Under the pieces are notes generated by a model that ran no database searches, was not told where the DNA came from, and worked only from the letters and a program-made list of their open reading frames with translations. Positions 35,439 through 46,713 of a stretch of 64,000 nucleotides of DNA are shown here, in pieces. Source of the stretch: Chalara sp. BL73 (Eukaryota > Ascomycota > Leotiomycetes > Helotiales). The stretch is from positions 186,001 through 250,000 of the forward strand of contig CAKJVC010000021.1 in the NCBI GenBank assembly GCA_918026815.1, in the 5' to 3' direction. A program made the translations under genes and the position numbers. How positions within the stretch are numbered: position 1 is the first letter of the stretch; each line of letters starts with the position of its first letter.

Positions 35439-36227
35439 AAGGATGAACTTCAAAGCCACTAAAAGAACAAGATAGGATAGGATAGAGTAATACCAATAAT
35501 TTTTATCCAGCTCCGTACTCATATCAATACCACTTCATGGTCAGAATAACTAGAAATCTCCCTTAACGCCCTGCTCTACACAATGTTTTAATAAAAACCA
35601 GCCAGAAAAGAAGGCTAATTTGCATGCCGGGGTGGTATCCTCAACGCAACGAGCTGTAGCTGATTATATACAATCTCCTCACCCAACACCTCTAAATTCG
35701 ATGCTCGCAGCCGAATTCCAGCAATCTACCAAGGTAAAAACGCAACCGAACTTTGCTCATTTCATGTTGCAAGTCATACATAGCCACTAAAATCCGCTAA
35801 GGTCCATGAGAACGTTTTAGAGCACCAGCTATTTTCAGTTACGACGAGTTTTCCCGTTTCAAATCAGGCTGTGCTTGAGTGAGAAAACGGCATTTCTAGG
35901 ATTTAGAAGGAGCATGTTGTGGTTGGTGATGCTCAAGGGAAATCGCTTGCCGCAATTTGGAGGGCAACCGCTTCTTTCCCATCTCTTTCATGCACCTCTT
36001 TTACCTAAGTGTCGAAATCGGCGATTCAAAGCCTAAGACAGTTAGATAAACAGTATGGCATTGGCCGCGGCACAATTTATGGGAGCAAGGATGTCAACAT
36101 AGCCTTCAGCCTTGCATGAGCAACTTCTCCAGGCGCTCCAGGCTTTTTGCAAATGTTTTAACGCACGGTTCCCTCTTACTTTTGATGAAGGAGACTGAAA
36201 GACTTCGAATATTTCATCATTGCCCCA
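35439..36227. other. Intergenic region DUG1 - STAND/Hsp40 gene
   Basis: No gene was recognised in 789 bp. It holds the 3' UTR of DUG1 and the promoter of the next gene. Confidence 0.35.
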
Positions 36228-38643
36228 ATGTCCTTTGGCTTTTCAGTAGGAGATCTCTTTGCCGTAGGCCGGTTTGCATGGTCAGTATATAAATCATGTA
36301 CGTCCCTCCCATAATAAAGCTACGCCAGTTATCGAGAACCAGACTAATCGCAGTGGACCGTTAGGTAAAGAAGCCGGCGAGGCGTTTGCAGAAGTTTCTC
36401 AAGAAGGTAAGGTCATTTTCCCCGTATCTCAACCATACGTGTTCCGCTGTCAGTCTAGATATACTGACGCCTGTTCGCACTAGTCATTTCTCTCCACACG
36501 GTACTCAAAGAGCTCGAGGATGAGATCGAAAATCCCGACTCCATCTTGAATCGGACGGGTGCAGCCAAGAAGAAGGAATTGGGAGTGCTAGCGCAGAACT
36601 GCAATGGCGCGCTCCAGCAATTGAATAAGCTGCTGGCCAAATACAACTCCCTCGGAACGGCCAGCAAGCGGACCTGGGACCGACTGAAGTGGGGTACAAC
36701 GAAGCTGCCGGAGATTAGGGAGAAGATCATGAGCCATACTTCATCATTGACTCTGTTTTTGACTACGCTGGGCACTGGGTCGCTAGGCCGGATCGAAAAG
36801 AAGCTAGATCAATTGATTGAGGATGTGCGAGCTGGAAGAAGAGAGGAAACTGTTCTCACCATGGCGGACGATGACGCGGATGAAGCAGAAGCTCAGTGGA
36901 ACTTATTCAAGAGTGAGCTGGTGGATGATGGTTTTACAAAGGTGGAGCTCGAAGGCCATAAGCACTGGATCAAAGCCAGGTTGATGGCCATCATTGAGTC
37001 TGGTGGTTTGCATGAAGATCTGTCGCTAAGAAATGGAAGCCCTAGCAATTCTACAAAGCTAGGAAACCTGAAGGCCGAAAAAGCAGGAAGTTGGAGTGTC
37101 TCACAGGATGTAAAGCAACCCGAACCTGGCACGCCGTCAACGAGGCGCCGAGCTCTGCGGTCTACTGCTGAGCGTGCCGAGGAAAGCAAGGAAGAAAATC
37201 AAATTATAAAAGATGGGACGCCAGTTCAGCGAGATATACAGTCCAAATTCAAGGTCTTCTCCCTCAAAGAGTTGGGTCAAGAGGACCAAAGAGACGAGTC
37301 TATGCCGCCCGGAAATTCTGATCAATCAGAAGATTCCACACCAGCTCAGTCTATCAATGTGTTTTTACCATCGGATTCAGTCTCAAATATAGATGCCAAT
37401 AGAACGCAAGGCGGATCAAGACAAGCTTTTCCTAGAAAAGGTGCGTTGGGCGATGAACATTACAACTCTGACACAGCAGATATAACGAAATCAGAATCAC
37501 CAAAATATGAAACAGTCAGCAGAAAAGAGACTCCCCGAGACTGCGACCGATTTGCACAGGATTATATGTATAGGCTCAGGCGCGTTAAAGAGATCTTCAG
37601 GGACATAGAAGTCCCCCCTCCATCTCCTACCGAGAAAAGCCCTCACATCGACTTGGAGGATAATCCTTATGATTACTCGAGAGCAACTTGCTATATTAAT
37701 TCACAGGATAGCCAATATGTTGACTCCAGGGGCAATCGAGGCACAGCAACGCATTACCCAGGATACTCTGCAAGAGGATACGATCTAGAGATAAGGAACC
37801 CATTTGTACCTGCGCCATCTGACAAATATCCAACACCAAATTCAAACTCCTCCAGCCACGATAGAACAAAAGGCTACCAAGTCCCACCAGGCGCTGAGTC
37901 TGGGGAGGAATTCTCATTCTCAAACCGGGAGGCAATATTTGCTGACTTCCTTCATGGCCAAGGAGGAATGGGAGATTCGAATAGTGCTGAGAATCGTGAT
38001 AGAGAAGGAATAAAGCCTCACCCTTCTCGGCTACACACACCAGGTGTCACCGCTATAGAGCGAACTGTTCAGTTGACGCTTGAGCAGTTGTTCGAAGGTA
38101 CCCAGAAAATGAAGAAAGTCAGATGGAAGAAATTTGATCGAGATGCCGTGCAGATGACTCCCTATAAAGATAACACAGGGTTAGCCATCAAACCCGGCTT
38201 TAAGAAAGGTACCAGGGTCATTTTCCGGGATGTTGGTGATTCAAAAGAAGATCTGCATTTGATCATTGATGAGGTTAGTAAATGAAGCCAAAACAATATC
38301 TGTACACCTACTAACGCAAATTTACTTTTAGAAGCCTCATCCGGTATTTACCAGAGATGGCGACGATCTCCATATGACCATCGAGCTCAGCCTCTTTGAG
38401 TCGTTATGTGGCTGGAAGGCCTCGGTCTTCACGATCGATGGTAAGCTATTGGACATCGAAAAGAAGAACCCGACTCAGCCAGGGTCTCATGACTCCTACC
38501 CAGAACTTGGGATGCCTTCGTCTGAAGCTAGAGATAAAAGAGGCCGTTTTATAATTCATTATGCTGTCAAGTACCCGGCCTGGTTGACCAGAAGAGAAAT
38601 ATCAGGATTGAAGGAAATCCTATGCCCGAAGATTTATACCTGA
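36228..38643 (+). CDS. STAND-type N-terminal domain fused to Hsp40 (DnaJ) C-terminal domain, no J domain
   Basis: Four exons are proposed (36228-36301, 36354-36406, 36484-38273, 38332-38643), 742 residues. The start MSFGFSVGDLFAVGRFAWSV and the block TASKRTWDRLKWG belong to the N-terminal domain found on many fungal NLR/STAND proteins. Residues from about 230 to 500 are disordered and polar. The C-terminus carries the two substrate-binding subdomains of class II Hsp40: VQLTLEQLFEGTQKMKKV, IKPGFKKGTRVIF, HPVFTRDGDDLHMTIELSL, LGMPSSEARDKRGRFIIHY. There is no J domain or HPD motif and no zinc finger. The first intron is uncertain: the good GTACGT donor at 36298 breaks the frame, while the weak GTCCCT at 36302 keeps it. 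It could be a client-binding adaptor in self/non-self signalling, which is inference. Confidence 0.82.
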
Positions 38644-39588
38644 AAGGGACCTCAAAAATATGGAACTAGCGAATTCAAAAAGGATCTACTACTTAATTTA
38701 AATACTCCCCCCATCCCCCCTCTTCAAAACTATCACATGTCGATGTTCTATCAGACCGTGTTGATTCACAGATAATAATGATATCAAACATCACATCCCA
38801 CCCGGATATCATCTTATTTCGAAATCCGAGCCAAAAAAAAAAAAAAAGACAATAAGGCCATACAATCAATAAACACCCCCATCCCAAAAAGTATCCCAAC
38901 CCTCCTCCCTTCCTCCAAGCTTGGGAGGCAGAAGCCACGAAGCTCATCGACATCACATCCCATCACATCGCCACGCCTTCCTTCTTTCCTTCCTAACTTA
39001 CCTACCCCTGAAATAAGCGAAACCCTAGTGCTTATCCCCGTGATATCCCGCTCTTTCGGGTCAAGAGGCGGAAAGTATCCAGGAAATAGAGGGTAGGCTG
39101 GAGCAAACGGAAGGATAAGGTGAGGGCGCGCCTGGGTGAGCGGTGTGTTGGCATGTTGCAATATTTGCGATGTTGCTTATGGGTCGTGGACGTGTTTTAT
39201 GATTCGCGGGTGCCCGTGGAAGATTTGGCTAGGGAGTTTCGTTCTTCGCTTGCCAAAACGAAAGGGCTAATCTCGAGATTGAGCGCGGCAATTCGGACGT
39301 TTGATTTCTTGGATATGAGGTTTTAACGGCTCGTCGTTGTTGCTGGAGTATTACGGGTCATGAATCCAGATCAGGGGTAAACAGATAGAGGTAAGCGAGG
39401 CCCCTTTTAGCATGCTTGACAAGCCAAATCAATAAGGCTAGCCTCGGAAAGAAAATATTGTCATTTTGTATCTAGTTACAATTAATCTTCGAACAATCCT
39501 GGTATCAAAGGTATCATAAGCATCATTAAACTCCATGTCTCATTAGATATTCCCGTTCCTGACGCCCGCCCATCAAATCAACGCATGG
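38644..39588. other. Convergent intergenic region
   Basis: No gene was recognised in 945 bp. It includes a C-rich tract (about 38705-38721) and a 15-A run near 38830-38844. An open frame at 39120-39326 has no motif. Confidence 0.35.
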
Positions 39589-41490
39589 TTATTTGCCTCT
39601 ATAATCTGGTTTTCGTGCCATGTTCACAGCTGGCGGTGGCCCGTCGTCGATTGGATAGGGCAAAGGTGGTCGTCCTCTACCTGCATTTGCTGGTTCTCCT
39701 GCTATCGGAGTTTTGGGAGGTAGGGGCGGTGGCTCCACTCTTCCCGTAGGGAGTGGAATTCGGGGGGGAGGGTGTTTCGGTGCTGGCATCTCGTCCGAGC
39801 TCACGATTGCGATCTTGTCTGCTCCTCCGGCTGTGCGGTATTGAGAGGGCGTTGGGCTGTGGATGACCAGCCTGTCGTTATCGATGTCGGCCTCGGAAGA
39901 GGACCGTGGGGATGGTGTTTTCTGGTGTTGCCCAGGGACTTCGAGCGTATCGTGGTGGCCGCTCTCATAGGATGGGCGAGGAGGCGGACTGCGTGGTGGT
40001 TGGGGTGGGACTTCAGCTGGTAGTTCTATGGCAAGGGGATGCGCTTCGGGCACATCAGGAAGCGTCTTATAAATGCTTAGTGGTCTGTTATCCAAAGTAG
40101 CAAGACTGTTCTCCCTTTCCTGTCGCTTGACGGCGAAGAAAATTTTCCCCAGCTTATGCGCCGCATCGTCGTTCATCTTTTTCACTTCCGTTTTCCCCAG
40201 ATAGCGTCTGGTTCCAGTACTGATATCTGCGAGACGATGCCATTCGTTCATCCCGAATTCTCCGACGCCAACCTCAACGTTGAGACGATAGTAATTCTCT
40301 ATGTTCACGCCACGTTTGCTAAGACCATCTTTCTTCATGTACTGATGCGTTTCTTCGCAGCCCTCGATTTTCGCAATGAGTCGCCGTCGTGCTTCGGCGA
40401 ATTCTCCCATAAAGCCCTCGTACCAAAGATGCTGATTTTGGTCGCTTCCTCCTGGGCGCTTTCCTGTGCCGATGCTAACGAATACACCGACTTCTCTCCC
40501 CGGCCACTCATTCACGCAAGCCTCGTCAAGCACAAATGGAGCGGGATTGTATTGGCCTGCTCCTTCGTCGATAAAGACCGATTGCCCGACTGTAATCGGC
40601 TTGAATGCCAACCCCGTGGCCGAAGTTGCTCGACCGGCTTGCCAAATCGTGCAATTGTATTCTGGGCTGGGCTCTTTTCTTGAATCGTAGGAACGTAGGA
40701 AGGCGGGCTCGGTTCCCCTTTTTGTCGTGCCTTTGTATACTGCCGTAACCGCACTGCTTTGGTCAGTCGGGATCTGTGAGTTTACACAAAAGGAACTTAC
40801 GTTTTTGTTCGGTTTTCTCTTCTGTCGTACAGCAGGGCATTTGGATCGCCCCAACGCATAGCCATATAAGGTCGGCTACTTTGGTAGCTCGCGGGGCTTC
40901 TTGCGCTAAAGCTCATTACGCTTGCATTGCTGGAATGCCTCTGTGGCACTGATTTGGCACTCATCGGACTGACCGGGCTTGCATTCAAACCGTCAAACTC
41001 CTCGCCGTCGTTCCCCTCCCGCTCAAAAATCGTGTGTTCTCTCACGCACTCTTTTATCGCTTCTTCCAGTTTCGAAGCTTTGAATAACGTCGACCGGTAT
41101 GGTATCCCGGCAATCGTCTTATCTGTTTCGAAAACCTTCCTCGTCATGCGAACATACACTTCTTTACACGTCTCCAGGTCCAGACGCAGCCTGCCCAGCA
41201 TAATGGCAATCAGACCGCCGGTTCCGGTCCCGCAGATGAGATCGAAGTGATCGCATGGCTTAGGTATTTGGTCTCTCCTCGGCGCCTTCCCTTCAATCTC
41301 GACATAGGTTCTGTGCATCAATTCTTGTATGATGATGAGCATCGAATAACCCCGCACGCCACCTCCATCTGCCAAATTGTTAGCAGACATTTCGTAGGTT
41401 CATCAAATCAAACGGCTTACCTAAAGACAGGATTCTCAGAGGAGGACCCTTGGTGGTGTCTCTCCTCCGTATCCCGCTACTGTTATCCAT
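39589..41490 (-). CDS. Patatin-like phospholipase family protein lacking the nucleophile serine
   Basis: Exons 41490-41421, 41368-40801 and 40753-39589 (introns 52 and 47 nt), 600 residues. The oxyanion loop is intact and split by the first intron (LSLDGGGVRGYS). The lipase elbow, normally GxSxG, reads GTGTG in FDLICGTGTGGLIAIMLG: glycine (GGA codon) replaces the catalytic serine. The aspartate motif is FIDEGAGQYNPAP, where DGG/DGA is usual. ETDKTIAGIPYRSTLFKASK and REVGVFVSIGTGKRPG are typical of the fungal patatin family. The last 190 residues are a Pro-rich disordered tail (PPQPPRSPPPRP, PPPLPPKTP). Hydrolase activity is therefore doubtful; the fold may serve for lipid binding. Whether this is a trait of a whole subfamily cannot be decided here. 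Confidence 0.88.
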
Positions 41491-43370
41491 CACTTGGTTG
41501 TTTGGGGATGCTGTCACAGCCCGACGCGGGGTTTCTGCCTTATGTTGTGTTTTGTACAAAGGGACTCTTCAGCTGTCGAGTGGATGTGAGCTGAACCGTC
41601 AAGTCAGGATGACTGTGTCTTAGTTATTTAGCAGAGCGTGATCGCGTCAGCGCAAAGTCTTGGGTGCTGCTGTATGAATGTTTTGAAAAGTTGTGACGAT
41701 GACCTTTTGGAAAGTCGGTTCCTCTAGTCTGCAGGTTTTAGCGGCCAGGGGGGGGGAAGGTCGGGAGGTTCGGCGCCTACGGCAGGGGCATCCACAGCAC
41801 CCGCAGTCGACTTGTCGATCTGGGAGGCAAAACAAACGCGCAGGCTCGGGTTGGTGCTATTACTTACTGATTGTACTCTATTAAAGTATATTGCTTGTTA
41901 TGTAATAGTGCACAGTAAATGAAATGTTGGATTCCATCTCGGTATCAATAATCAGTAGGCGAGGCCCAGCCAAGACCAAGTATATCCACCATATAACCCA
42001 TTTTGCAAAGTCTCTTTTCTTCACTCTCCTGCCTTTACAGTACGCCAAGTGACCCTTGACCCGGGAAGTCAATGGCATACGCAAGTCAGGATGACGATGG
42101 TTGCCCTGCCCCCTTGTCTACCATGACGCTGATTGGACCCTCAGGAGGGAGGGAGGTTCGTTTCAGCTGACGAGGGGACGAGGGACAAATGGACATGAGA
42201 GGGGGAAACTCGGATCGCTGTGGCTGTGCGGTGGATATGGTGGAGTGGATATACCACTTTACAGTGTTGATACACGAGCGAGCTTCTCCTCCTTCCCCAT
42301 CTTTTGTCTTTCAAGCATTCTTTGTCATTCCAAGCTTCATCTTTGTGCAGGTACCAACCATTGTCCGGCGATGGATCTACTTGGGGGATGGGACCGGCTT
42401 AACGAGGGGCGTAACAGGGTAGAATGGGTTTCGCAGTTGCAGTTGCTCGTACTCGACTGTAAGGATGATATCGAGCATGTGGTCAAGCCGAGTAACCCTT
42501 GTCTTCGAGTAATGTGACAACCAGACGCGTTCACAACTTATTACTAATGTCATTATTTTGTCCGAGGACCTGGGCCATGCTTCGAAAAAATATCTCAAGA
42601 TGAGGAAGAAGACACTGGCAAATCTTGAATCTTGAACTCAGATACTGATAGAGCCAACATCTGCACTACTCTCTCAGGCTCCATGAATTAAGGCCCGCTC
42701 GTACTTTGACTGTGGATGGTCTTAGGATCATTGATTTTCAGAATGATGAAGCAGTCTACTGTACTTCGTATACTCAAAAAGGATGCATTTATACTGTCAA
42801 CAAGATTTCAGTTGTTTCATCTCACCGGATATTCATCGGCTCAGGTGCCAAAGCCAGCGCCACAACCTTAATTCCCAGGCGCAGAGAGCTTGGCGTCTCA
42901 ATAACCTTATTTTATGGGCTTTTTCTCTTGCAGCACTTACTGGCAATTCTTGCCCTGACAAGTACAGTAACAACGCAATACCCTCTTCACCATTTCTGTC
43001 CACGATTCAGTTCTGGCTGACCTCGGATTTACTTTTCTTGCATTTATATAGAGTTAAGGAAGTCATTTGTTGCGGGATAACGTTGCAAAATCATCGCAGC
43101 CTTTCCCCTTTGGCTTGGGTTTCAAGAAGAGTACTGATGCGTTGAACCCAAACGAACACTGCTTGCAAAGCTGCTGCGTGTGAGTAGAGGTACGAAATAA
43201 ATTGATAGCAGATGGTAGCTATGTTTATTGCTTTGTAACTACTAGTTGCAAAGTAGTGCGCATTGCCGTTCTGTTTTCTGACAATTACATGCACTATATT
43301 TTCCATTTTTCATTTCCAAAGCAGAATTCTGATGAAAGATGTGCTATATCTCATAAGTTAGGCTTGCTCA
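41491..43370. other. Gene-poor intergenic region
   Basis: These 1.9 kb contain no supported gene. Open frames near 42101-42517 and 42706-43145 overlap in different frames and show no recognisable motif. The first few hundred bases are the probable promoter of the patatin-like gene. Confidence 0.35.
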
Positions 43371-44060
43371 TCAAAATAGGCCTCTATTGATCTCATTCCA
43401 CCTTACCGCCCTCCACCATTTATATGCAAGAAAGCTTGACCCCAATGCCATACACCCTAAAGCAGCCCCAACGCCTATTGTTGCATTCCTCTCTGTATTG
43501 CAGCTATTAGCGCTAGGTGCTGCTGTTATCGCCAAAGCCTCTCGAATGCAAGTAATCGGTGACGGGGTTATGGTGGTAGTTGCAGTCACTTTGCTGATGG
43601 CCGCTGTTCCTATGGATGGCCCTTCACCAGCATCTAGTGGCAGGATGGCCGATCCAGCGGGAATTCGCACGGTGTCTGTGCCAGTCGAACAGCAATTACG
43701 CGCCGCTTGGTCTTGTTCACAACAGAAAGAGGTATACGTGTCACACGGAGTGAACACAACATCCACAGAACGATACTTATCACCCATGAGACCACCAAGT
43801 TAGGGCTAATGCTTAGCTGGATTGAATCTCGAATCTCAGGCCAATCACGCACCTGCAATGCACTGCTGAGGGCATTGTGTACTGTTGAAGGTTTTGTTGG
43901 TGCAGCCGCGTCGTACCAGAACATTCAATCCAGTTGAGAAACAGAGTCAATTTGTTATACATATATCTCCTGTACGGCAACAATGCGAAACCCCTGTAGT
44001 CCCATTACAGGGCTTAAGCCCATCCGCAAGTTGCCCATTTGGATAATAACAGGCCATCAT
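43371..44060 (-). pseudogene. Cys-rich single-pass membrane protein, interrupted by one in-frame TGA
   Basis: A fungal family with paired-cysteine ectodomain and one TM helix. From the ATG at 44060 the frame reads MMACYYPNGQLADG, then GVSHCCRTGDICITN. It meets TGA at 43949-43947 exactly where such proteins usually have SNGLC (Gly), and continues without shift as LCFSTG and RRGCTNKTFNSTQCPQQC. An intron follows (donor GTGCGT near 43886, acceptor uncertain), then TPCDTYTSFCCEQDQAARNC, a Thr/Pro-rich stalk, a TM segment (ATIGVGAALGCMALGSSFLA) and a short basic tail ending at 43371. No upstream signal-peptide exon was found. It is either a young pseudogene or a readthrough/sequencing case, since everything apart from the TGA looks maintained. 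Confidence 0.62.
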
Positions 44061-44427
44061 GAATTTGGCATGAAAACATTAGGAAAAGTGGTTGCGATAT
44101 ACCTTTAACACTTTTGGTGGATGAAATTCATGGAGAGCCTATGGCTGGAAGGGACGTTTGTGGCACGCCTACAAGAAAGGCGGGATTAATGTCGCTGTCT
44201 CAGCTAAGAAATAAGGCTGCAGATAATTGAGACATAGGAGTTCGTCACACCATTTGACGGTATTGATTCGCTAACCCGTGACAGCATCTACCGCGAGAGT
44301 TAGACTAGCTTTTAGCCAATGTGCGGCAGATCGTATACTCTTCCATGAAGAACATCACTCGTTATTTGGAAACTGAAGAAATTCCTTGTTGTGATTTTGC
44401 TCGTTAGACGGAGTGAGCATGCTTATT
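44061..44427. other. Short intergenic region
   Basis: No feature was recognised in 367 bp between the Cys-rich membrane protein relic and the 3' end of the HET gene. Confidence 0.35.
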
Positions 44428-46713
44428 CTACACAATGTGAATAGTTGTGACAACCTCCTCCAACTCTTCAGTCGCGAATTCCCCGGACATAGCACCATGA
44501 AGATAGCACTCCCCCATAAACTTGTACGCACGATTTCCTTCCTTCGGCTGCAGTATACATGGCACATTCGAGCCCGCAAGAAGCCACACCTCATCTCCTT
44601 GCTCGCACGACTGTGCGCACATTCCTAGGAGCCCATTCTTAGTCAGACACATCCCTCTATACGAGGCAGTCTTCTGCGCGCGTTGGAGATACTCTACACC
44701 GTGATCTAGGAGATGGCCAGTGCGATTTTCGGACCAAATGCCATTGGAAAGTCCTAAAGTAGGTTCATCCTGATGGAGAAGGCAGTGAGCCTTTATCTCG
44801 TCCTCCGTAGGCAAGAAAGAATTTTCAGGCTCAGGAGATCTTGCATATAAGAGAGCGCTATCGATCAGCGGCCGCAAGTTTTCAGGGATTTCCCGCCATA
44901 TTCTAGCTAACATCTCAGCGGCATCACACTGGTACCAGCATCGAAACCCTCGTCCGAGATAAGGGTCAGCTGGAGGCCCCCTTCCATCTGGCCCCTCATC
45001 TAGAATCAGCGTACGCCAGAGAGCTTCGTCTGACTCTTGGTTTGTGTGGACATAGTAAGGTCCAAGCTGATTGAGAATCTGCATCCAGGACTCCACAACA
45101 CAAGGATTGTATACACCCTGTAGAACAGTGAGCTTGGCTCCTTGGGTGACAAGTTCATTGCCCATAAATTTGGGCGTGACTTGTCGCCAGCTATCAAGAC
45201 AGCAAGCATCATACTCGGCTGACGACATGCGGTATGCAGCTCCAGCTCTAGCGGAGAAGTCGGGAACCCAAGATGGTAGCCCGAGTTGGATTGACCATGC
45301 GTCATCTTCCACATATGCTAGTAGACGAAGATTGCCGGTGACCTCTATGAAGTACTTTGCAAATGAAATATAAATCTCGTTTACCGACCGAATGGTATTG
45401 CCAGTCGGAAAGCGTTGCTGTTGGTCCTCTGGTAGAAATCTCTCTGCTAAGCCTAGAAATGCATTGATCCGATCCTCTGGCATAGTGGTTTCTCTCCGTC
45501 TCACAGCACCCAAAGCGCCCAGCACAAGACCGCTCCAATCATCCATTGAGGGTCTGCTACCCTTCACAGCAAGTCGTGAGTCAAAATAGCGACAGGTTTT
45601 CCGGAGCGCATCGATGTCCAGCAATCCTAGAGCAGGACCATGGTTATCACCAAAGTCGTAGATAAAGCGCATTTGCCATGAAGCATTTGTGAGAAATGTG
45701 ACAAGCTCAACCATCTCGTCCCACGATAGATCGAAAGATCCAGAACAGAGAGGTATAATATCAGACGAAAGAATCGCTTCCTGGACAACCCAGCCGCGAT
45801 AAAACCATTGACGCGACTTCAGAAACCTACTATAGGCTCTCCACTTTCCCTCCCACTCACTCGCCTCTAATTTTATTGTCAGGTACTTCTCCCAAAAGCC
45901 TACTGTGGTGGGGTGTGCTTTACGTAGCAGAGAATTGAACTCTTCGCTAGATGAGCATCGGGCCTTCATTTCCTTCATAGCAGGTAGAATTGTCTTATGC
46001 ATCCATAGAAACGAATCAAAGTCTGTATTTTGGTTCCCAAGATATAGTATTGTCTTGCTGGCAGACCCGTAGACATCCCCCATTAGAGGAATTTGTGCCG
46101 ATTTTTCTTCGTTGCTCCTCTGATCAATGCAGATGGCGTCTATCCAGAGCGGGTATATGGTTCGTTCTCCCATTCCCGAATCCTTGGAAGACCATTCTAG
46201 TATGGACACCAGAAATTCAGCTAAATTCGAGGTCAGATTTAGCGGTAATGCAGATTTTTTGTTGATGGCGCTGATGGAACCGACGATATTATCGTCTGGA
46301 AACTGGAGAGCATGAAAGTCTTTGATACTGGGAAGAATGCTGAAATTTAACGGATGTTGAGTTAATTGAGATGGCGCGGCCTCTCCTTCAACATCCTGCA
46401 CAGATTTTCCCCAAGTATAGGAAAGAGCCCAGAAATCTGGTAAGTTGTTTAGAGAGTGTTCCTTCAAAGTCGCAAAAACCTCGCTCTTCTCGGGGTCATA
46501 GGCTATTAAGTATAGCAAGCGTATCGAGCGAGACTCTTGGAGCGGTTTATGATTGTAAGAAGGACCTCGAATCCGTTTACTTGCTCGGTGACTTGGTTGA
46601 GACTGGCATCGCCGATCATTTGACGGCGTCATGAGGTCCCTGGTTGGCCTTCGGGAGCGACATGTGGCGTGACGTACATATACACAATCATAAAGATATT
46701 CGTGAGACGGCAT
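44428..46713 (-). CDS. HET-domain protein (heterokaryon incompatibility type) 1
   Basis: Single exon, 761 residues. The HET domain begins IRLLYLIAYDPEKSEVFATL, with WALSYTWG, the signature LWIDAICIDQRSNEEKSAQI, MGDVYGSASKTILYLG and RGWVVQEAILSSD. A long C-terminal region has the features common to fungal HET proteins (LPSWVPDFSARAG) and ends in the GLLGMCAQSCEQGDEVWLLA and GECYLHGAMSGEF module. HET domains trigger cell death when incompatible hyphae fuse, usually together with a partner or sensor. No WD40, NACHT or ankyrin part is attached here. It is divergent from a second HET gene with its start 902 bp away. Confidence 0.93.
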   Translation of the reverse strand: MPSHEYLYDCVYVRHATCRSRRPTRDLMTPSNDRRCQSQPSHRASKRIRGPSYNHKPLQESRSIRLLYLIAYDPEKSEVFATLKEHSLNNLPDFWALSYTWGKSVQDVEGEAAPSQLTQHPLNFSILPSIKDFHALQFPDDNIVGSISAINKKSALPLNLTSNLAEFLVSILEWSSKDSGMGERTIYPLWIDAICIDQRSNEEKSAQIPLMGDVYGSASKTILYLGNQNTDFDSFLWMHKTILPAMKEMKARCSSSEEFNSLLRKAHPTTVGFWEKYLTIKLEASEWEGKWRAYSRFLKSRQWFYRGWVVQEAILSSDIIPLCSGSFDLSWDEMVELVTFLTNASWQMRFIYDFGDNHGPALGLLDIDALRKTCRYFDSRLAVKGSRPSMDDWSGLVLGALGAVRRRETTMPEDRINAFLGLAERFLPEDQQQRFPTGNTIRSVNEIYISFAKYFIEVTGNLRLLAYVEDDAWSIQLGLPSWVPDFSARAGAAYRMSSAEYDACCLDSWRQVTPKFMGNELVTQGAKLTVLQGVYNPCVVESWMQILNQLGPYYVHTNQESDEALWRTLILDEGPDGRGPPADPYLGRGFRCWYQCDAAEMLARIWREIPENLRPLIDSALLYARSPEPENSFLPTEDEIKAHCLLHQDEPTLGLSNGIWSENRTGHLLDHGVEYLQRAQKTASYRGMCLTKNGLLGMCAQSCEQGDEVWLLAGSNVPCILQPKEGNRAYKFMGECYLHGAMSGEFATEELEEVVTTIHIV

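Noticed and set aside
43387..43803. Plus-strand frame opposite the Cys-rich membrane protein
   Set aside because: The minus strand has the paired cysteines, stalk and TM helix of a known type; the plus frame has no motif.
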